Assembly: GCF_014201135.1 (NCBI RefSeq)
Contig: NZ_JACHDR010000001.1
Location: 806,001 to 870,000 of the forward strand
Reading direction: 5' to 3'
Source of the DNA: Neomicrococcus aestuarii
Lineage (GTDB): Bacteria > Actinomycetota > Actinomycetes > Actinomycetales > Micrococcaceae
DNA: 64,000 nucleotides
The notes under the pieces were generated by a model. The model searched no databases and was not told where the DNA came from. It was given only the letters and a program-made list of their open reading frames with translations. Position numbers and translations under genes: made by a program. Each line of letters opens with the position of its first letter. The stretch's first letter is position 1. Shown one piece after another: positions 8,561 to 19,201 of the stretch.

Positions 8561-9389
8561 CCCACTTTGACCCCGGCATAGGGCGGACCGTGAGAATCTG
8601 TTCGCTGCGTCCAAAGGGTCCGTGGACATCATGAAGGATTGCCGATGTGAGGCCGATTCCGTCATCGCCGTAGCTTTGCTGGACCTCGAGTCCTAGCCAT
8701 TCACCGACTGGCGTCCGGTGCATATGAATCTGTAGATCCACGTTGGGGAATATCCAGGACTCCGGTCCTGGCTCAACGCGCGGCGCCACACCGTTGGCAG
8801 TGTCCACCATGCCAAGGAGCCGCACGACGTCAGACGTCACGGTGTCCGAGCTAACCATCTTGTACGGGTTGCGCAGCCACACCACGCCCTTGCCCGGACG
8901 GTGGCCCTCTTCTTGACGGAACTCTAGAGACTGAATGTAGCCACCGGGCCACACCTGCATACCCGTGAACTCTGGAAGATTTTCAGGGTGCTCTACGGAT
9001 GCATCTTCGAGGGCGGCGACAGGCGTGGAATCGCCAGTCTTCAAACGCCAAGCTCTGGCGATGATTGCGGTACGACCACCACTGACCATCTCAGCTTCGA
9101 TCAGCTCGATGGTCTTGCCGGGGCGAATCATGCGTGTCTGCACTTCAAACTCGCCACCGTGGATGATTCCCAGAATGTCCAAGCTCACGCGTGCCATCCG
9201 CAAGTCTTCACGGGGCTGGAAAGCCTCAAGCTCATGAACAAGGAGGCCCGTAGCTGGACCCATGTGCTGTTCGTGTTCGTTCCAAGCGCCTTGAGCGTGG
9301 ACGGTGGAGCGGTAGCGGTGATTGCCCAAGTCTTCGTAGAAGAATGGGCCAACCGCGAGTTCTGGAAGTTCTGTAGTGGTAGCAGTCAC
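8547..9389 (-). CDS. thioesterase family protein (TesB-like double hotdog)
   Basis: A 280-residue protein. Two hotdog-like halves can be seen. The first runs around HMGPATGLLVHELEAF and ARVSLDILGIIHGGEFEVQTRMIRPGKTIEL, with the long helix and strand typical of acyl-CoA thioesterases. The second runs around PNVDLQIHMHRTPVGEWLGLEVQQSYGDDGIGL. The acyl substrate is unknown. It differs clearly from the canonical TesB at 51.7-52.6 kb. It stands alone, with its 3' end overlapping the uridine-kinase-like gene by 14 bp. Confidence 0.75.
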   Translation of the reverse strand: MTATTTELPELAVGPFFYEDLGNHRYRSTVHAQGAWNEHEQHMGPATGLLVHELEAFQPREDLRMARVSLDILGIIHGGEFEVQTRMIRPGKTIELIEAEMVSGGRTAIIARAWRLKTGDSTPVAALEDASVEHPENLPEFTGMQVWPGGYIQSLEFRQEEGHRPGKGVVWLRNPYKMVSSDTVTSDVVRLLGMVDTANGVAPRVEPGPESWIFPNVDLQIHMHRTPVGEWLGLEVQQSYGDDGIGLTSAILHDVHGPFGRSEQILTVRPMPGSKWANGN

Positions 9390-9574
9390 ACTTGCAACAT
9401 ATCAATTCTGGGCGCCTCAGTGAATTTGGGCTGTATCTGCGCCTCTTTGGGCTCTCTCGCTGACCTAAAATTGATTCCGGCGCACGTCAGGTGCTCCATC
9501 TTCTTGGCAGCGAAGTCTTTGTAACAGTTTGCTTTGCAGCCAGGCGTCTTTCCCACCTCTCCGAGAGCCTCTAC

Positions 9575-11098
9575 ATGTCGTCTTTGCCTTCGCCGATCGC
9601 GCCTCATACGCCACGAGTCTCCGCCGATTCCGTGATGAGTGCGCTGCGCTCGCCGCGGCTGTTGACGCGCGAAGTGCTTGCGGGACTAGTGGTGGCGCTG
9701 GCTTTGATCCCCGAAGCGATTGCGTTCTCCGTCATCGCCGGAGTGGATCCTAAGGTGGGGTTGTTCTCAGCCTTCATCATGGCGGTGACCATTGCCTTCG
9801 TTGGCGGACGCCCTGCGATGATTTCCGCCGCTACCGGCGCAGTTGCCTTGGTCATTGCGCCCGTCATGCGGGACTACGGAATGGACTACTTCGTCTCCAC
9901 CGTGTTGCTTGCAGGCGTTTTTCAAATTCTCTTGGCCGTCTTAGGCGTTGCAAAGCTCATGCGGTTCATACCGCGCAGCGTCATGGTGGGCTTTGTGAAT
10001 GCGCTGTCCATCCTGGTGTTCGTTGCTCAGCTGAAGGAGCTCATTAACGTTCCGTGGATGGTTTATCCGCTGGTTGCTGTCTCTTTAGTGATCCTGATTC
10101 TGATGCCGCGTATCACCACCGTCATTCCCGCGCCGCTCCTCGCCATCGTCTTGGTCACCGTGCCCGTCATCCTCTTCGCCATCAACGTCCCGCGCGTGGG
10201 TGACAAAGGCGATCTGCCCAGCAGCCTGCCCGAGATCTTCATTCCCCAGGTTCCGCTGACCTTTGAAACGCTGCAGATCATTGCGCCGTACGCTCTCGCT
10301 ATGGCTTTAGTGGGTCTCATGGAGTCCCTCATGACAGCCAAGCTGGTTGATGACATCACGGATACCCGTTCCAACAAGACTCGAGAGAGCTGGGGCCAGG
10401 GTGTAGCGAACCTTGTCTCTGGCGCATTCGGCGGCATGGGTGGCTGCGCGATGATTGGGCAAACCATGATCAACGTGAAGGTCTCCGGTGCGCGGACGCG
10501 CATCTCCACGTTCTTGGCTGGCTTCTTCCTTTTGGTGCTTGTGGTGGCATTCGGCGATGTCGTTGCCCAGATCCCTATGGCTGTTCTCGTGGCCATCATG
10601 ATCATGGTCTGCATTACGACGTTCGAGTGGCACTCCATTGCGCCATCCACGCTGAAGCGATTGCCCAAGAGCGAGACTGCGGTCATGCTGTCCACCGTTT
10701 TGGTTGTTGCCCTCACTCATAACCTGGCCGCCGGCGTCATCTTCGGCGTGATGGTTGCCAGCGTGATGTTTGTCCGCCGGGTGGCGCACTTGGTCTCCGT
10801 GGATCGGACAGTCGTGGAGCGAGACGGGCAGGACGTCGCTACCTACACCGTCAAAGGACAGCTGCTCTTTGCTTCGAGCAATGACCTGACCACGATGTTC
10901 CGCTACTCAGAAGATCCCGATCACGTGGTTATCGATTTCTCACGTTCCCATGTCTGGGACGCATCCACCGTGGCGGCACTCGATGCCATCGAGACCAAGT
11001 ATCAGCGATACGGAAAGACCGTTGAGTTTGTGGGAATGAACGAGTTCTCTTCAAGATTCCATGCAAAGCTCTCAGGCGAACTGGGCGGCTCCGGCTAA
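9575..11098 (+). CDS. SulP family anion transporter
   Basis: A 507-residue membrane protein, start placed at ATG 9575 (MSSLPSPIAPH); the frame is open further up, but the extra residues look unlike coding sequence. About 10-12 hydrophobic segments follow, with the SulP signature region VVALALIPEAIAFSVIAGVDPKVGLFS split across TM1 and TM2. GGCAMIGQTMINVKVSGARTR and a C-terminal STAS domain (about residues 420-500, VVIDFSRSHVWDASTVAALDAIE) are present. It would carry sulfate, bicarbonate or another small anion; the substrate cannot be read from sequence. Confidence 0.9.
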   Translation: MSSLPSPIAPHTPRVSADSVMSALRSPRLLTREVLAGLVVALALIPEAIAFSVIAGVDPKVGLFSAFIMAVTIAFVGGRPAMISAATGAVALVIAPVMRDYGMDYFVSTVLLAGVFQILLAVLGVAKLMRFIPRSVMVGFVNALSILVFVAQLKELINVPWMVYPLVAVSLVILILMPRITTVIPAPLLAIVLVTVPVILFAINVPRVGDKGDLPSSLPEIFIPQVPLTFETLQIIAPYALAMALVGLMESLMTAKLVDDITDTRSNKTRESWGQGVANLVSGAFGGMGGCAMIGQTMINVKVSGARTRISTFLAGFFLLVLVVAFGDVVAQIPMAVLVAIMIMVCITTFEWHSIAPSTLKRLPKSETAVMLSTVLVVALTHNLAAGVIFGVMVASVMFVRRVAHLVSVDRTVVERDGQDVATYTVKGQLLFASSNDLTTMFRYSEDPDHVVIDFSRSHVWDASTVAALDAIETKYQRYGKTVEFVGMNEFSSRFHAKLSGELGGSG

Positions 11099-11172
11099 AG
11101 GCCTCTGAGGCGACGCCCGAGTTCTTTTACGCGAATACATGAATCCTTCAACTCACGCTTTAGCATGAGCGA

Positions 11173-11799
11173 GTGAAAGAAAAATCTTCAAGGCGTGGTT
11201 CGCACGGGTTTGGCTTGGTAGCCCTTGCTCTCCTTCTGGCGTTGCTGGCGGCCAACTACTTCGGCGTCAATCCGTTCCGCCCAGCGGCAGAAGCAAAAGA
11301 GCCTGAGCGTCCATCGCTGCTGGTTTCCATTCAGGACATGAGTCAGTATCACGCGGCCGTCGGCAACTTTGAAGTGATCATCGATTCCCAGGAGAACGGT
11401 ATTTCCTGGTTGCCTGATTTCGTCTCGGGCGAGCGCACGTTGTTCCTCGCCAAAGGTACCGTCAATGCGTATGTAGACCTTGGCGGCTTGACGGGTGAGA
11501 GTTATCAGCTCTCCGAGGACGGCAAGAAGGCAACGATTCGGGTGCCCGCCGCGCAGCTGGATAAGCCGAACCTCAACGTCAAAGACTCCTACATCTATGA
11601 CCAGCGACGTGGCGTAGGGAAGGCCATCTCCGATGCCTTCTCCACTCCAGACCAATCAAAGTTCTTTGAGATGGCCGAGACTCGCATCGCTTCTGCAGCA
11701 GAAGAATCCGAACTACGTGACCGCGCCACCGAGAACACCAAGGCCATGATCACCGGAATGCTCAAGCCCTCCGGCGTTGAAGCTGTCTTCGTCGAGTAA
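11173..11799 (+). CDS. membrane-anchored DUF4230 protein
   Basis: A 208-residue protein with a GTG start. One N-terminal membrane anchor (GLVALALLLALLAANYFGV, residues 14-32) is followed by an extracytoplasmic domain. That domain contains HAAVGNFEVIIDSQENGISWLPDFVSG and VNAYVDLGGL, and ends in a helical tail, as in DUF4230 proteins. The function of the family is unknown. It lies 75 bp after the SulP gene and 34 bp before an esterase gene on the same strand, so the three could be co-transcribed. Confidence 0.75.
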   Translation: MKEKSSRRGSHGFGLVALALLLALLAANYFGVNPFRPAAEAKEPERPSLLVSIQDMSQYHAAVGNFEVIIDSQENGISWLPDFVSGERTLFLAKGTVNAYVDLGGLTGESYQLSEDGKKATIRVPAAQLDKPNLNVKDSYIYDQRRGVGKAISDAFSTPDQSKFFEMAETRIASAAEESELRDRATENTKAMITGMLKPSGVEAVFVE

Positions 11800-11832
11800 T
11801 CAGACATCCCCATAACTATCTAAGGACTTATC

Positions 11833-12753
11833 GTGTCGCGTTTCCCCTATCACCCGGAACTCGCACGTGTCCGGTTCATGCCGAGCGTTCCCACGAACAA
11901 GTTGATGGTGAAGTTCATCCGAAGCCGGAAGCCCCGTGGACTGGATCCAAGTCCGGACGCCACGGTTGATGAGATCGTCCCGTCCCCCACCGTTTCCATT
12001 CGTCTCTTCCGTCCGACTACGTTCTCTGGAACCATTCCAGCACTGTTGTGGATGCATGGCGGCGGACATCTGTTCGGTGTTCCCGAGCAGGATGACCGGA
12101 ACAACATTGCGTTTGTGCGTGAGCTCGGAATAGCTGTCGCAGCTGTCCGATACCGCCTCGGCTCCGACGCGCCTGCACCCGCCTCAGTTGAAGACTGCTA
12201 TGTCGCCCTCAAAGCACTTGCCGATCGTGGTTCAGAGTGGGGAATCAATTCAGAGCGCATAGCCGTGGGAGGCGCCAGTGCAGGCGGCGGTGTGGCTGCC
12301 GCACTAGCTCTCTATGCGCTTGATCAGGGCGGCATTCAGCCCGTCTTTCAGCTATTGGTCTACCCGATGCTCGACGACCGAACAGTTCTCAAACCAGAAG
12401 CAGCCTCAAAGTACCTCCGAGCGTGGACCGCGAAGGCAAATAAACGTGGCTGGACCACCTATACCGGCGGGGAACCTGGTCGCCCAGGCGTCTCCGAATA
12501 TGCGGCACCAGCCCGCCGCGAGGACTTGTCTGGCTTGCCGCCGGCATGGATTGGCGTTGGCACGCTCGATCTCTTCCGAGTCGAGGACATCGAGTACGCC
12601 CGTCGGCTCAATGATGCGGGCGTGCCTTGCGAGTTGTTTGTTGTTCCTGGCGCGACCCACGGCTTTGATCAAGTTTTTCCTGATGCAAATGTGGTCAAAG
12701 ACTTTTGGCAACAACAGGTCAAAGCACTGCGCGCAGCCCTGATTATCAATTAA
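11833..12753 (+). CDS. alpha/beta hydrolase (HSL-type carboxylesterase)
   Basis: A 306-residue protein with a GTG start behind AAGGA (11821-11825). The oxyanion-hole motif HGGGH is at residues 75-79 and the nucleophile elbow GGASAGGG has Ser149. The Asp in VGTLDLF and the His in PGATHGFD complete the triad. This is the hormone-sensitive-lipase/family IV esterase pattern, acting on short acyl esters; the physiological substrate is unknown. No signal peptide is seen, so it is cytosolic. Confidence 0.88.
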   Translation: MSRFPYHPELARVRFMPSVPTNKLMVKFIRSRKPRGLDPSPDATVDEIVPSPTVSIRLFRPTTFSGTIPALLWMHGGGHLFGVPEQDDRNNIAFVRELGIAVAAVRYRLGSDAPAPASVEDCYVALKALADRGSEWGINSERIAVGGASAGGGVAAALALYALDQGGIQPVFQLLVYPMLDDRTVLKPEAASKYLRAWTAKANKRGWTTYTGGEPGRPGVSEYAAPARREDLSGLPPAWIGVGTLDLFRVEDIEYARRLNDAGVPCELFVVPGATHGFDQVFPDANVVKDFWQQQVKALRAALIIN

Positions 12754-12783
12754 AAGGGACATAGCCTCTTCGGTTAAGCAGAA

Positions 12784-12821
12784 TTGCTCTGGACCCGCTT
12801 AGAGTTGCGGGTCCAGAGCAA
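12784..12821. terminator. bidirectional hairpin terminator
   Basis: A perfect 15-bp inverted repeat (12784-12798 and 12807-12821, arms TTGCTCTGGACCCGC and its complement) has an 8-nt loop. It lies between the convergent esterase and nrdF genes, with little or no T-run. Confidence 0.75.
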
Positions 12822-12856
12822 TATTCAGCTCAAACCCAATCCAAAGTCCGGACGAT

Positions 12857-13885
<1,029 letters not shown>

Positions 13886-16039
13886 TTAGAGCATGCAGCT
13901 GACGCAACCTTCCACTTCAGTGCCTTCAAGTGCTAGCTGACGCAAGCGGATGTAGTAGAGCGTCTTGATGCCCTTACGCCATGCGTAGATCTGCGCCTTG
14001 TTGATGTCACGGGTGGTGGCGGTGTCCTTGAAGAACAACGTCAGTGACAGACCCTGATCAATGTGCTGGGTAGCAGCAGCGTAGGTGTCAATGATCTTCT
14101 CGTAGCCGATCTCATACGCGTCCTGGTAGTAGTCCAGGTTCTCGTTCGTGAGGTACGGAGCCGGGTAGTACACGCGGCCGATCTTGCCTTCCTTGCGGAT
14201 TTCAATCTTGGCGGCAACAGGGTGGATCGACGAGGTCGAGTTGTTGATGTAAGAGATGGATCCGGTTGGCGGGACAGCCTGCAGGTTCTGGTTGTAGATA
14301 CCGTGCTTCATGACGGATTCCTTCAGCGCACGCCAGTCTTCCTGGGTAGGAATCGTGACGTTGGCGAAGAGTTCCTTCACGCGGTCCGTCTGTGGAGCCC
14401 ATTCCTGGGTCACGTACTTCTCGAAGAACTCACCGGATGCGTAGGTGGAGTTCTCGAATCCGCCGAACACTTCCCCACGCTCAATAGCAATGGCGTTGGA
14501 GGCGCGCAGTGCGTGGAAGAGCACGGTGTAGAAGTAGATGTTCGTGAAGTCGATACCTTCTTCGGAGCCGTAGTAAACGTGCTCGCGAGCAAGGTAACCG
14601 TGCAGGTTCATTTGGCCCAGACCAATGGCGTGACTCTTGGCGTTGCCCTCAGCAATGGATGGAACCGAGTTGATGTAGGACATGTCAGAGACAGCCGTGA
14701 GCGCACGAATCGCGGTTTCGATGGACTGACCGAAGTCAGGTGAATCCATGGTCTTAGCGATGTTCATGGAGCCCAGGTTGCAAGAGATGTCCTTGCCGAT
14801 GGCACCGTAGGTCAGGTCCTCGTTGAGAACAGACGGAGTGGAAACCTGGAGGATTTCCGAGCACAAGTTGGACATCGTGACGCGGCCAGCAATAGGGTTG
14901 GCGCGGTTCACGGTGTCTTCGAACATGATGTACGGGTAACCGGATTCGAATTGGATCTCGGCGAGGGTCTGGAAAAACTCGCGAGCGTTGATCTTGCTCT
15001 TTTTGATGCGAGCGTCATCCACCATCTCGTAGTACTTCTCCGTGACAGAGATGTCAGAGAAAGGCACGCCGTAGACGCGTTCGACGTCGTATGGCGAGAA
15101 CAAGTACATGTCCTCGTTCTTCTTGGCGAGCTCGAACGTGATATCCGGGATCACAACACCCAAGGAGAGGGTCTTGATACGGATCTTCTCGTCAGCGTTT
15201 TCGCGCTTGGTGTCCAAGAAGCGGTAGATGTCTGGGTGGTGGGCGTGCAAGTACACGGCGCCGGCACCCTGACGCGCACCGAGCTGGTTAGCGTAGGAGA
15301 AGGAATCTTCCAGAAGCTTCATCACGGGGATAACACCGGATGACTGGTTTTCGATCTGCTTAATCGGGGCGCCGTGCTCACGGATATTCGTGAGGGACAG
15401 TGCCACACCGCCGCCGCGCTTTGAGAGCTGCAGTGCGGAGTTGATGGATCGGGCAATCGATTCCATGTTGTCTTCAATACGAAGCAAGAAGCAGGAAACC
15501 AATTCGCCGCGCTGCTTCTTACCGGCATTCAAGAAGGTAGGAGTTGCTGGCTGGAAACGGCCGTCAATAATTTCTTCGACGAGCTTCATGGCGAGTTCTT
15601 CGTCGCCACGTGCCAAGTGGAGTGCAGCCATGCAGACGCGATCTTCGTAGCGCTCAAGGTAGCGCTTTCCGTCAAACGTCTTCAAGGTGTAAGAGGTGTA
15701 GAACTTGTATGCACCCAAGAAGGTCTCGAAGCGGAACTTCTTCTGGTACGCGCGCTTGTAGAGGTCGCGGATGAAGTTCATCGTGTACTGATCGAGCGTT
15801 TCCCGCTCGTAGTAGTCGTTCTTGACGAGGTACTCGAGCTTCTCGTCAAGATCGTGGAAGAACACGGTGTTGTTGTTGACGTGCTGCAAGAAGTACTGGC
15901 GTGCAGCAGCCTGGTCCGCGCCGAACTGGATCTTGCCCTGCGCATCGTAAAGGTTCAGCATCGCATTGAGCTCGTGATATCCGAGACCTCGATACGCGGC
16001 CGGCAACTCCTTCGGATCTGTGATGGTGTTGCTGTCCAT
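13886..16039 (-). CDS. nrdE: class Ib ribonucleoside-diphosphate reductase alpha subunit
   Basis: A 717-residue catalytic subunit starting at ATG 16039, whose A is shared with the TAA of nrdI (TAATG); the upstream TTG at 16054 is rejected. Active-site features include GELVSCFLL (redox Cys), the finger-loop [10 protein letters not shown] (radical Cys), [19 protein letters not shown] and the C-terminal relay pair GCVSCML. There is no N-terminal ATP-cone, as expected for class Ib. It takes electrons from NrdH redoxin through the C-terminal Cys pair. Confidence 0.97.
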   Translation of the reverse strand: MDSNTITDPKELPAAYRGLGYHELNAMLNLYDAQGKIQFGADQAAARQYFLQHVNNNTVFFHDLDEKLEYLVKNDYYERETLDQYTMNFIRDLYKRAYQKKFRFETFLGAYKFYTSYTLKTFDGKRYLERYEDRVCMAALHLARGDEELAMKLVEEIIDGRFQPATPTFLNAGKKQRGELVSCFLLRIEDNMESIARSINSALQLSKRGGGVALSLTNIREHGAPIKQIENQSSGVIPVMKLLEDSFSYANQLGARQGAGAVYLHAHHPDIYRFLDTKRENADEKIRIKTLSLGVVIPDITFELAKKNEDMYLFSPYDVERVYGVPFSDISVTEKYYEMVDDARIKKSKINAREFFQTLAEIQFESGYPYIMFEDTVNRANPIAGRVTMSNLCSEILQVSTPSVLNEDLTYGAIGKDISCNLGSMNIAKTMDSPDFGQSIETAIRALTAVSDMSYINSVPSIAEGNAKSHAIGLGQMNLHGYLAREHVYYGSEEGIDFTNIYFYTVLFHALRASNAIAIERGEVFGGFENSTYASGEFFEKYVTQEWAPQTDRVKELFANVTIPTQEDWRALKESVMKHGIYNQNLQAVPPTGSISYINNSTSSIHPVAAKIEIRKEGKIGRVYYPAPYLTNENLDYYQDAYEIGYEKIIDTYAAATQHIDQGLSLTLFFKDTATTRDINKAQIYAWRKGIKTLYYIRLRQLALEGTEVEGCVSCML

Positions 16040-16509
16040 TACTGGTGTTTCCAAAATTCTTCCAATCCTTCATCAACGCGACGCACGTCATCCGGCGTCC
16101 CCATGAGTTCGAAGCGGTACAGCTCCGGGATTCCTAATTTGGCAGCGATCTTTCGAGCTGCAAGGCAATAGGCGGTGCCAAAATTTGTGTTGCCCGCCCC
16201 GATGACTCCGCGAATGTTCTCGCGGTTTCGGGCGTCATTGAGAAATTTCATGACTTGAGGCGGGATGGAATGCCTTCCGTCTTCTCCCCCATATGTGGGA
16301 AGCAGAAGGACGAAGGGAGCTGTGGTGACGAGCGGCGATTCACTCGGATACAGCGGGATTCGAGCCGCATCATGCCCCAGCTTGTCTACAAATCTTTTAG
16401 TGTTCTCCGAGATGGAGGAAAAGTAGACCAACCGGGACGTGGTGAGGCGTTCGGAAGGGGTCAGGAGGTTGAGCTCGTTATGCGACGGAGCTTGCAGCTG
16501 CAGACTCAT
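16039..16509 (-). CDS. nrdI: NrdI flavodoxin, nrdEF activase
   Basis: A 156-residue protein. The start is taken at ATG 16509 ([10 protein letters not shown]), which overlaps the 3' end of nrdH by 32 bp; no ATG or GTG lies between this and the conserved core. The core has the NrdI signature [27 protein letters not shown] and [11 protein letters not shown], which bind FMN. NrdI supplies the oxidant for assembling the Mn-tyrosyl cofactor of NrdF. Its stop overlaps the nrdE start by one base. Confidence 0.95.
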   Translation of the reverse strand: MSLQLQAPSHNELNLLTPSERLTTSRLVYFSSISENTKRFVDKLGHDAARIPLYPSESPLVTTAPFVLLLPTYGGEDGRHSIPPQVMKFLNDARNRENIRGVIGAGNTNFGTAYCLAARKIAAKLGIPELYRFELMGTPDDVRRVDEGLEEFWKHQ

Positions 16510-16726
16510 TGATCTCTGCAATCTTGTCTGGGCGGAAGCCGGACCAGTGATCGTTGTCCGTGATGACAACTGGGGCCTGCATGTAGCCCATAGCGCGTAC
16601 GCGCTCCAACGCCTCTGGATCTTCAGAGATGTCAACGCTCTTGTACTCGATGCCCTTCTTATCCAGCGCGCGGTACGTCGCGTTGCACTGGACGCATGCC
16701 GGCTTCGTGTAAACCGTTACTGCCAT
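16478..16726 (-). CDS. nrdH: NrdH glutaredoxin-like redoxin
   Basis: An 82-residue redoxin from ATG 16726 with AGGAGAAGG just upstream. The redox motif CVQC is in [14 protein letters not shown], and the C-terminal half carries the NrdH-specific [21 protein letters not shown]. It is the electron donor to NrdE, recycled by thioredoxin reductase. First gene of the operon. Confidence 0.96.
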   Translation of the reverse strand: MAVTVYTKPACVQCNATYRALDKKGIEYKSVDISEDPEALERVRAMGYMQAPVVITDNDHWSGFRPDKIAEINESAAASSVA

Positions 16727-16826
16727 GACCTTCTCCTTGATCGCTTTCCGGCCCATCAGATACCTATTACAACGACATCTGACGCTAAAAAATTTCGTTG
16801 AGCGGTTCCCCGCCTCACTGGTTTCA

Positions 16827-16842
16827 ATACTACATCTAGTGG
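16827..16842. promoter_or_regulatory. NrdR-box-like palindrome upstream of nrdH
   Basis: On the minus strand CCACTAGATGTAGTAT matches about 12 of 16 positions of the NrdR consensus (acaCwATATwTwGtgt) and contains a perfect ACTA-N4-TAGT dyad at 16829-16840. It lies about 100 bp before nrdH, where an NrdR operator is expected. I could not find a convincing second box at the usual integral-turn spacing, so this is tentative. Confidence 0.4.
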
Positions 16843-17068
16843 TGCCATCGCGGATCAACCCCAACATCATGTCTTACACCATTGTGATTCCTCACCCACA
16901 GTTAGTCCACAAGCACTGTGGATGAAGCACCCGCGAGTTTGCGCGGTTTAAGGCCTTCAAAGCGTCTCTATCCACAGGCTGTGTATTCGAATTACACAGA
17001 TGAAACTAGTGGGCGTGTCGTCGCGACACGGCGTGTCGCCTCTTGTGGACGCCCAGACCCGAGCACAA

Positions 17069-17112
17069 GAAAACCCCTTGCGGAACGGTTCCTCAGAACC
17101 ATCCGCAAGGGG
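17069..17112 (-). terminator. intrinsic terminator after rsfS
   Basis: Stem CCCCTTGCGGA...TCCGCAAGGGG (17074-17112) with paired GGTTC/GAACC inside. On the minus strand it is followed by TTTTCTTGT. It ends the long rplU-to-rsfS block. Confidence 0.85.
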
Positions 17113-17142
17113 TCACTCGCGAAATCTACAAGACCGCAGCGA

Positions 17143-17547
17143 CTACTCGGCCGCAGGCTTCTCCTCAACGGAAGCAGGCGTCGTCGTACCCTCTGAGACG
17201 TCGATCAGTGGGCAATCGCTCCACAACCGGTCCAGAGCGTAGAACACCCGGTCTTCGTCGTGCTGAACATGCACCACGACGTCCTGGTAATCAAGGAGAA
17301 CCCAGCGGCCCTCTCCGCGGCCTTCGCGGCGGGTCGGGTGAAGGTCATACTTCTCGGCGAGGGATTCCTCAATGCCGTCCACAATGGCGTTGACTTGACG
17401 CTCATTGTCTGCGGAGGCAATCAGGAAGGCATCCGTGATGCCCAAGCGCTCACTGACATCCACGGCCACGACGTTCGAGGCCAGTTTGTCGCGAGCGGCA
17501 TCAGCGGCAGCTCGCATGATGTCAATGGAAAATTGCGCAGCAGTCAC
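17143..17547 (-). CDS. rsfS: ribosomal silencing factor RsfS
   Basis: A 134-residue protein of the RsfS/Iojap family. Landmarks are NVVAVDVSERLGITDAFLIAS, DNERQVNAIVDGIEE, EGRGEGRWVLLDYQDVVVHV and FYALDRLWSD. It binds L14 of the large subunit and blocks subunit joining under starvation. The last 20 residues (STTTPASVEEKPAAE-like) are a low-complexity acidic tail. It follows nadD and an unknown membrane protein in the usual actinobacterial order. Confidence 0.95.
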   Translation of the reverse strand: MTAAQFSIDIMRAAADAARDKLASNVVAVDVSERLGITDAFLIASADNERQVNAIVDGIEESLAEKYDLHPTRREGRGEGRWVLLDYQDVVVHVQHDEDRVFYALDRLWSDCPLIDVSEGTTTPASVEEKPAAE

Positions 17548-17594
17548 GTAACTCCTTGTTGTTGATTGTTGGTGGTAAAAGTGATGATCAAAAA

Positions 17595-18566
17595 TTATCG
17601 GGTCAAAATCATGGTCAGGCCCACAATGAAGGTCAACAGACCAACGCTGAGCGCCGCCACAGAGATGACAAACTGACGACGAGCGCGAGCACCGCCGCCA
17701 TCCATGAAGCCCAACGGTTCTAGCCCCTGGGCCAACGACGCTTGGAATGGTTCAGGTGTTCCCGAGTTCCGTGCGCTTGGCGTAGACGAGCCCGTAGCCG
17801 AAGAACCGGCAGCGGCCGCCATCCGTGCCCGCGCCGATTGCGACGGCGAAACGTCCTTACGAACAGGCTTGAGTTGACGCTTGCGCACCTCGGCACGGCT
17901 CTCAAAGCGCGCCTTAGACGCACCAAATTCTTCTTCAGCTTCCGCTGCAGCGAGATCGGCCTCATCTTCAGACGCGAAGTTTCGCTGAGCTGGCTGAGGC
18001 ATGACCACGTGCACCGAACGGGTGTCCGGGCTGTTCAGGCCCGTGTTGAACAGATCCTTTTGCGCCTGATCCGGTGTTGCTTGTGGATCAGCATCATGGA
18101 CATCTTCGTCATTAGCGGCCACGAAGTTCTCCGTGTCCCTGGCCTTCTCACGAATCTTGTACATGCGGCCGGTGACAGGGCCACCCTGCTTGAGCTTAGA
18201 AAGGTCTACGTGGCTGGTATCCACGTCCTTCGTCCCATCCGCGGTTGCAGAGTGCGAGGACTTTGCGGCACTGCGCGGCTTCTTGGCCGCTTCGATGCGG
18301 CGCTGACGACGAGTGATAGGGCCGACGGAATCCGAAGTATCCGCCGCTACAGCGTCAGTTGATTCTGAAACATCGGCGGCGGCAGCAACCGCGGCTGGAG
18401 TTTTAGAATCTGACTCCACGGACTCCGCGCGCTCTACCAAGGGGGCAGCTGGCGCAGTGGTGGAAGTTTCGGGCAGGGCACCGCCGCGTGCTCGCGCTGC
18501 CTCAGCAGCTTGACGGCGTTCACGTAATTCGCGTCGAGTGAGGGGTTGTGGGTTCTCGCCGCTCAT
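17595..18566 (-). CDS. hypothetical tail-anchored protein between nadD and rsfS
   Basis: A 323-residue protein starting MSGENPQPLTRRELRERR at 18566, one base after the nadD stop and behind AAGGAG. The first 290 residues are charged, Ala/Ser-rich and apparently disordered, with repeated LTRRELR/ITRRQRR-type basic patches. One C-terminal membrane segment (VISVAALSVGLLTFIVGLTMI) ends the protein. No domain is recognised. Position suggests co-expression with nadD and rsfS; function unknown. Confidence 0.75.
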   Translation of the reverse strand: MSGENPQPLTRRELRERRQAAEAARARGGALPETSTTAPAAPLVERAESVESDSKTPAAVAAAADVSESTDAVAADTSDSVGPITRRQRRIEAAKKPRSAAKSSHSATADGTKDVDTSHVDLSKLKQGGPVTGRMYKIREKARDTENFVAANDEDVHDADPQATPDQAQKDLFNTGLNSPDTRSVHVVMPQPAQRNFASEDEADLAAAEAEEEFGASKARFESRAEVRKRQLKPVRKDVSPSQSARARMAAAAGSSATGSSTPSARNSGTPEPFQASLAQGLEPLGFMDGGGARARRQFVISVAALSVGLLTFIVGLTMILTR

Positions 18567-18567
18567 C

Positions 18568-19191
18568 TCATGCTCCTTCCGGAGTCCCCTTCTCACGTTC
18601 TGAAGCGGACAAATATAACTGATGCTTGGCGATGTACTGCACCACACCATCCGGCACCAAGTACCAGACAGGCTGTGCGTTCTTCACTCGCGATCGGCAA
18701 TCCGTAGAGGATATTGCCATCGCAGGAACTTCTAGAAGACTAACGTCACTTCGTCCCATGCTATCCAACACGTGGCCCGGGCGAGTCACGCCAACGAAGT
18801 GCGCGAGTTCCCACAGCTCGTCGACGTCCTTCCAGGACATGATTTGAGCCATGGCATCGGCGCCGGTGATGAAGAACAAGTCCGAGTTTGGGCGCAAGCG
18901 GCGCAAATCTCTCAACGTGTCAATCGTGTAAGTAGGACCATCGCGGTCTACGTCTACACGGCTCACGGTGAAGCGGGGGTTCGAAGCTGTGGCGATAACC
19001 GTCATCAGATACCGGTGTTCGGAATCAGAGACGTCCGTCCCGCTCTTCTGCCACGGCTCCCCCGTGGGCACAAAGACGACTTCGTCGAGATCAAAGGTGG
19101 CGGCAACTTCGCTTGCCGCCACTAAGTGGCCGTGGTGGATGGGGTCAAACGTCCCACCCATGACTCCGAGCCGCTGGCGCTTGGCGCCCAT
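18568..19191 (-). CDS. nadD: nicotinate-nucleotide adenylyltransferase
   Basis: A 207-residue enzyme. The nucleotidyltransferase motif [12 protein letters not shown] is at residues 12-23. [25 protein letters not shown] and the C-terminal ISSTDCRSR (SSTxIR-type motif) follow. It converts nicotinate mononucleotide and ATP to deamido-NAD. It begins 10 bp after the stop of a small membrane protein gene. Confidence 0.95.
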   Translation of the reverse strand: MGAKRQRLGVMGGTFDPIHHGHLVAASEVAATFDLDEVVFVPTGEPWQKSGTDVSDSEHRYLMTVIATASNPRFTVSRVDVDRDGPTYTIDTLRDLRRLRPNSDLFFITGADAMAQIMSWKDVDELWELAHFVGVTRPGHVLDSMGRSDVSLLEVPAMAISSTDCRSRVKNAQPVWYLVPDGVVQYIAKHQLYLSASEREKGTPEGA

Positions 19192-19201
19192 TCAGCGGCT
19201 C

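Larger units (their letters stand above)
16727..17142. other. 416-bp gene-free control region before nrdHIEF
   Basis: No credible coding frame. It contains the NrdR-like dyad and three DnaA-box-like 9-mers each one mismatch from consensus (16903-16911 TAGTCCACA, 16917-16925 TGTGGATGA, 16968-16976 CTATCCACA). A dyad CTGTGTA-N7-TACACAG lies at 16979-16999. A CGTGTCG-TCG-CGACACG hairpin is at 17014-17030, and GGCGTGTCG repeats directly at 17012 and 17030. The rsfS terminator closes the region. Confidence 0.6.
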
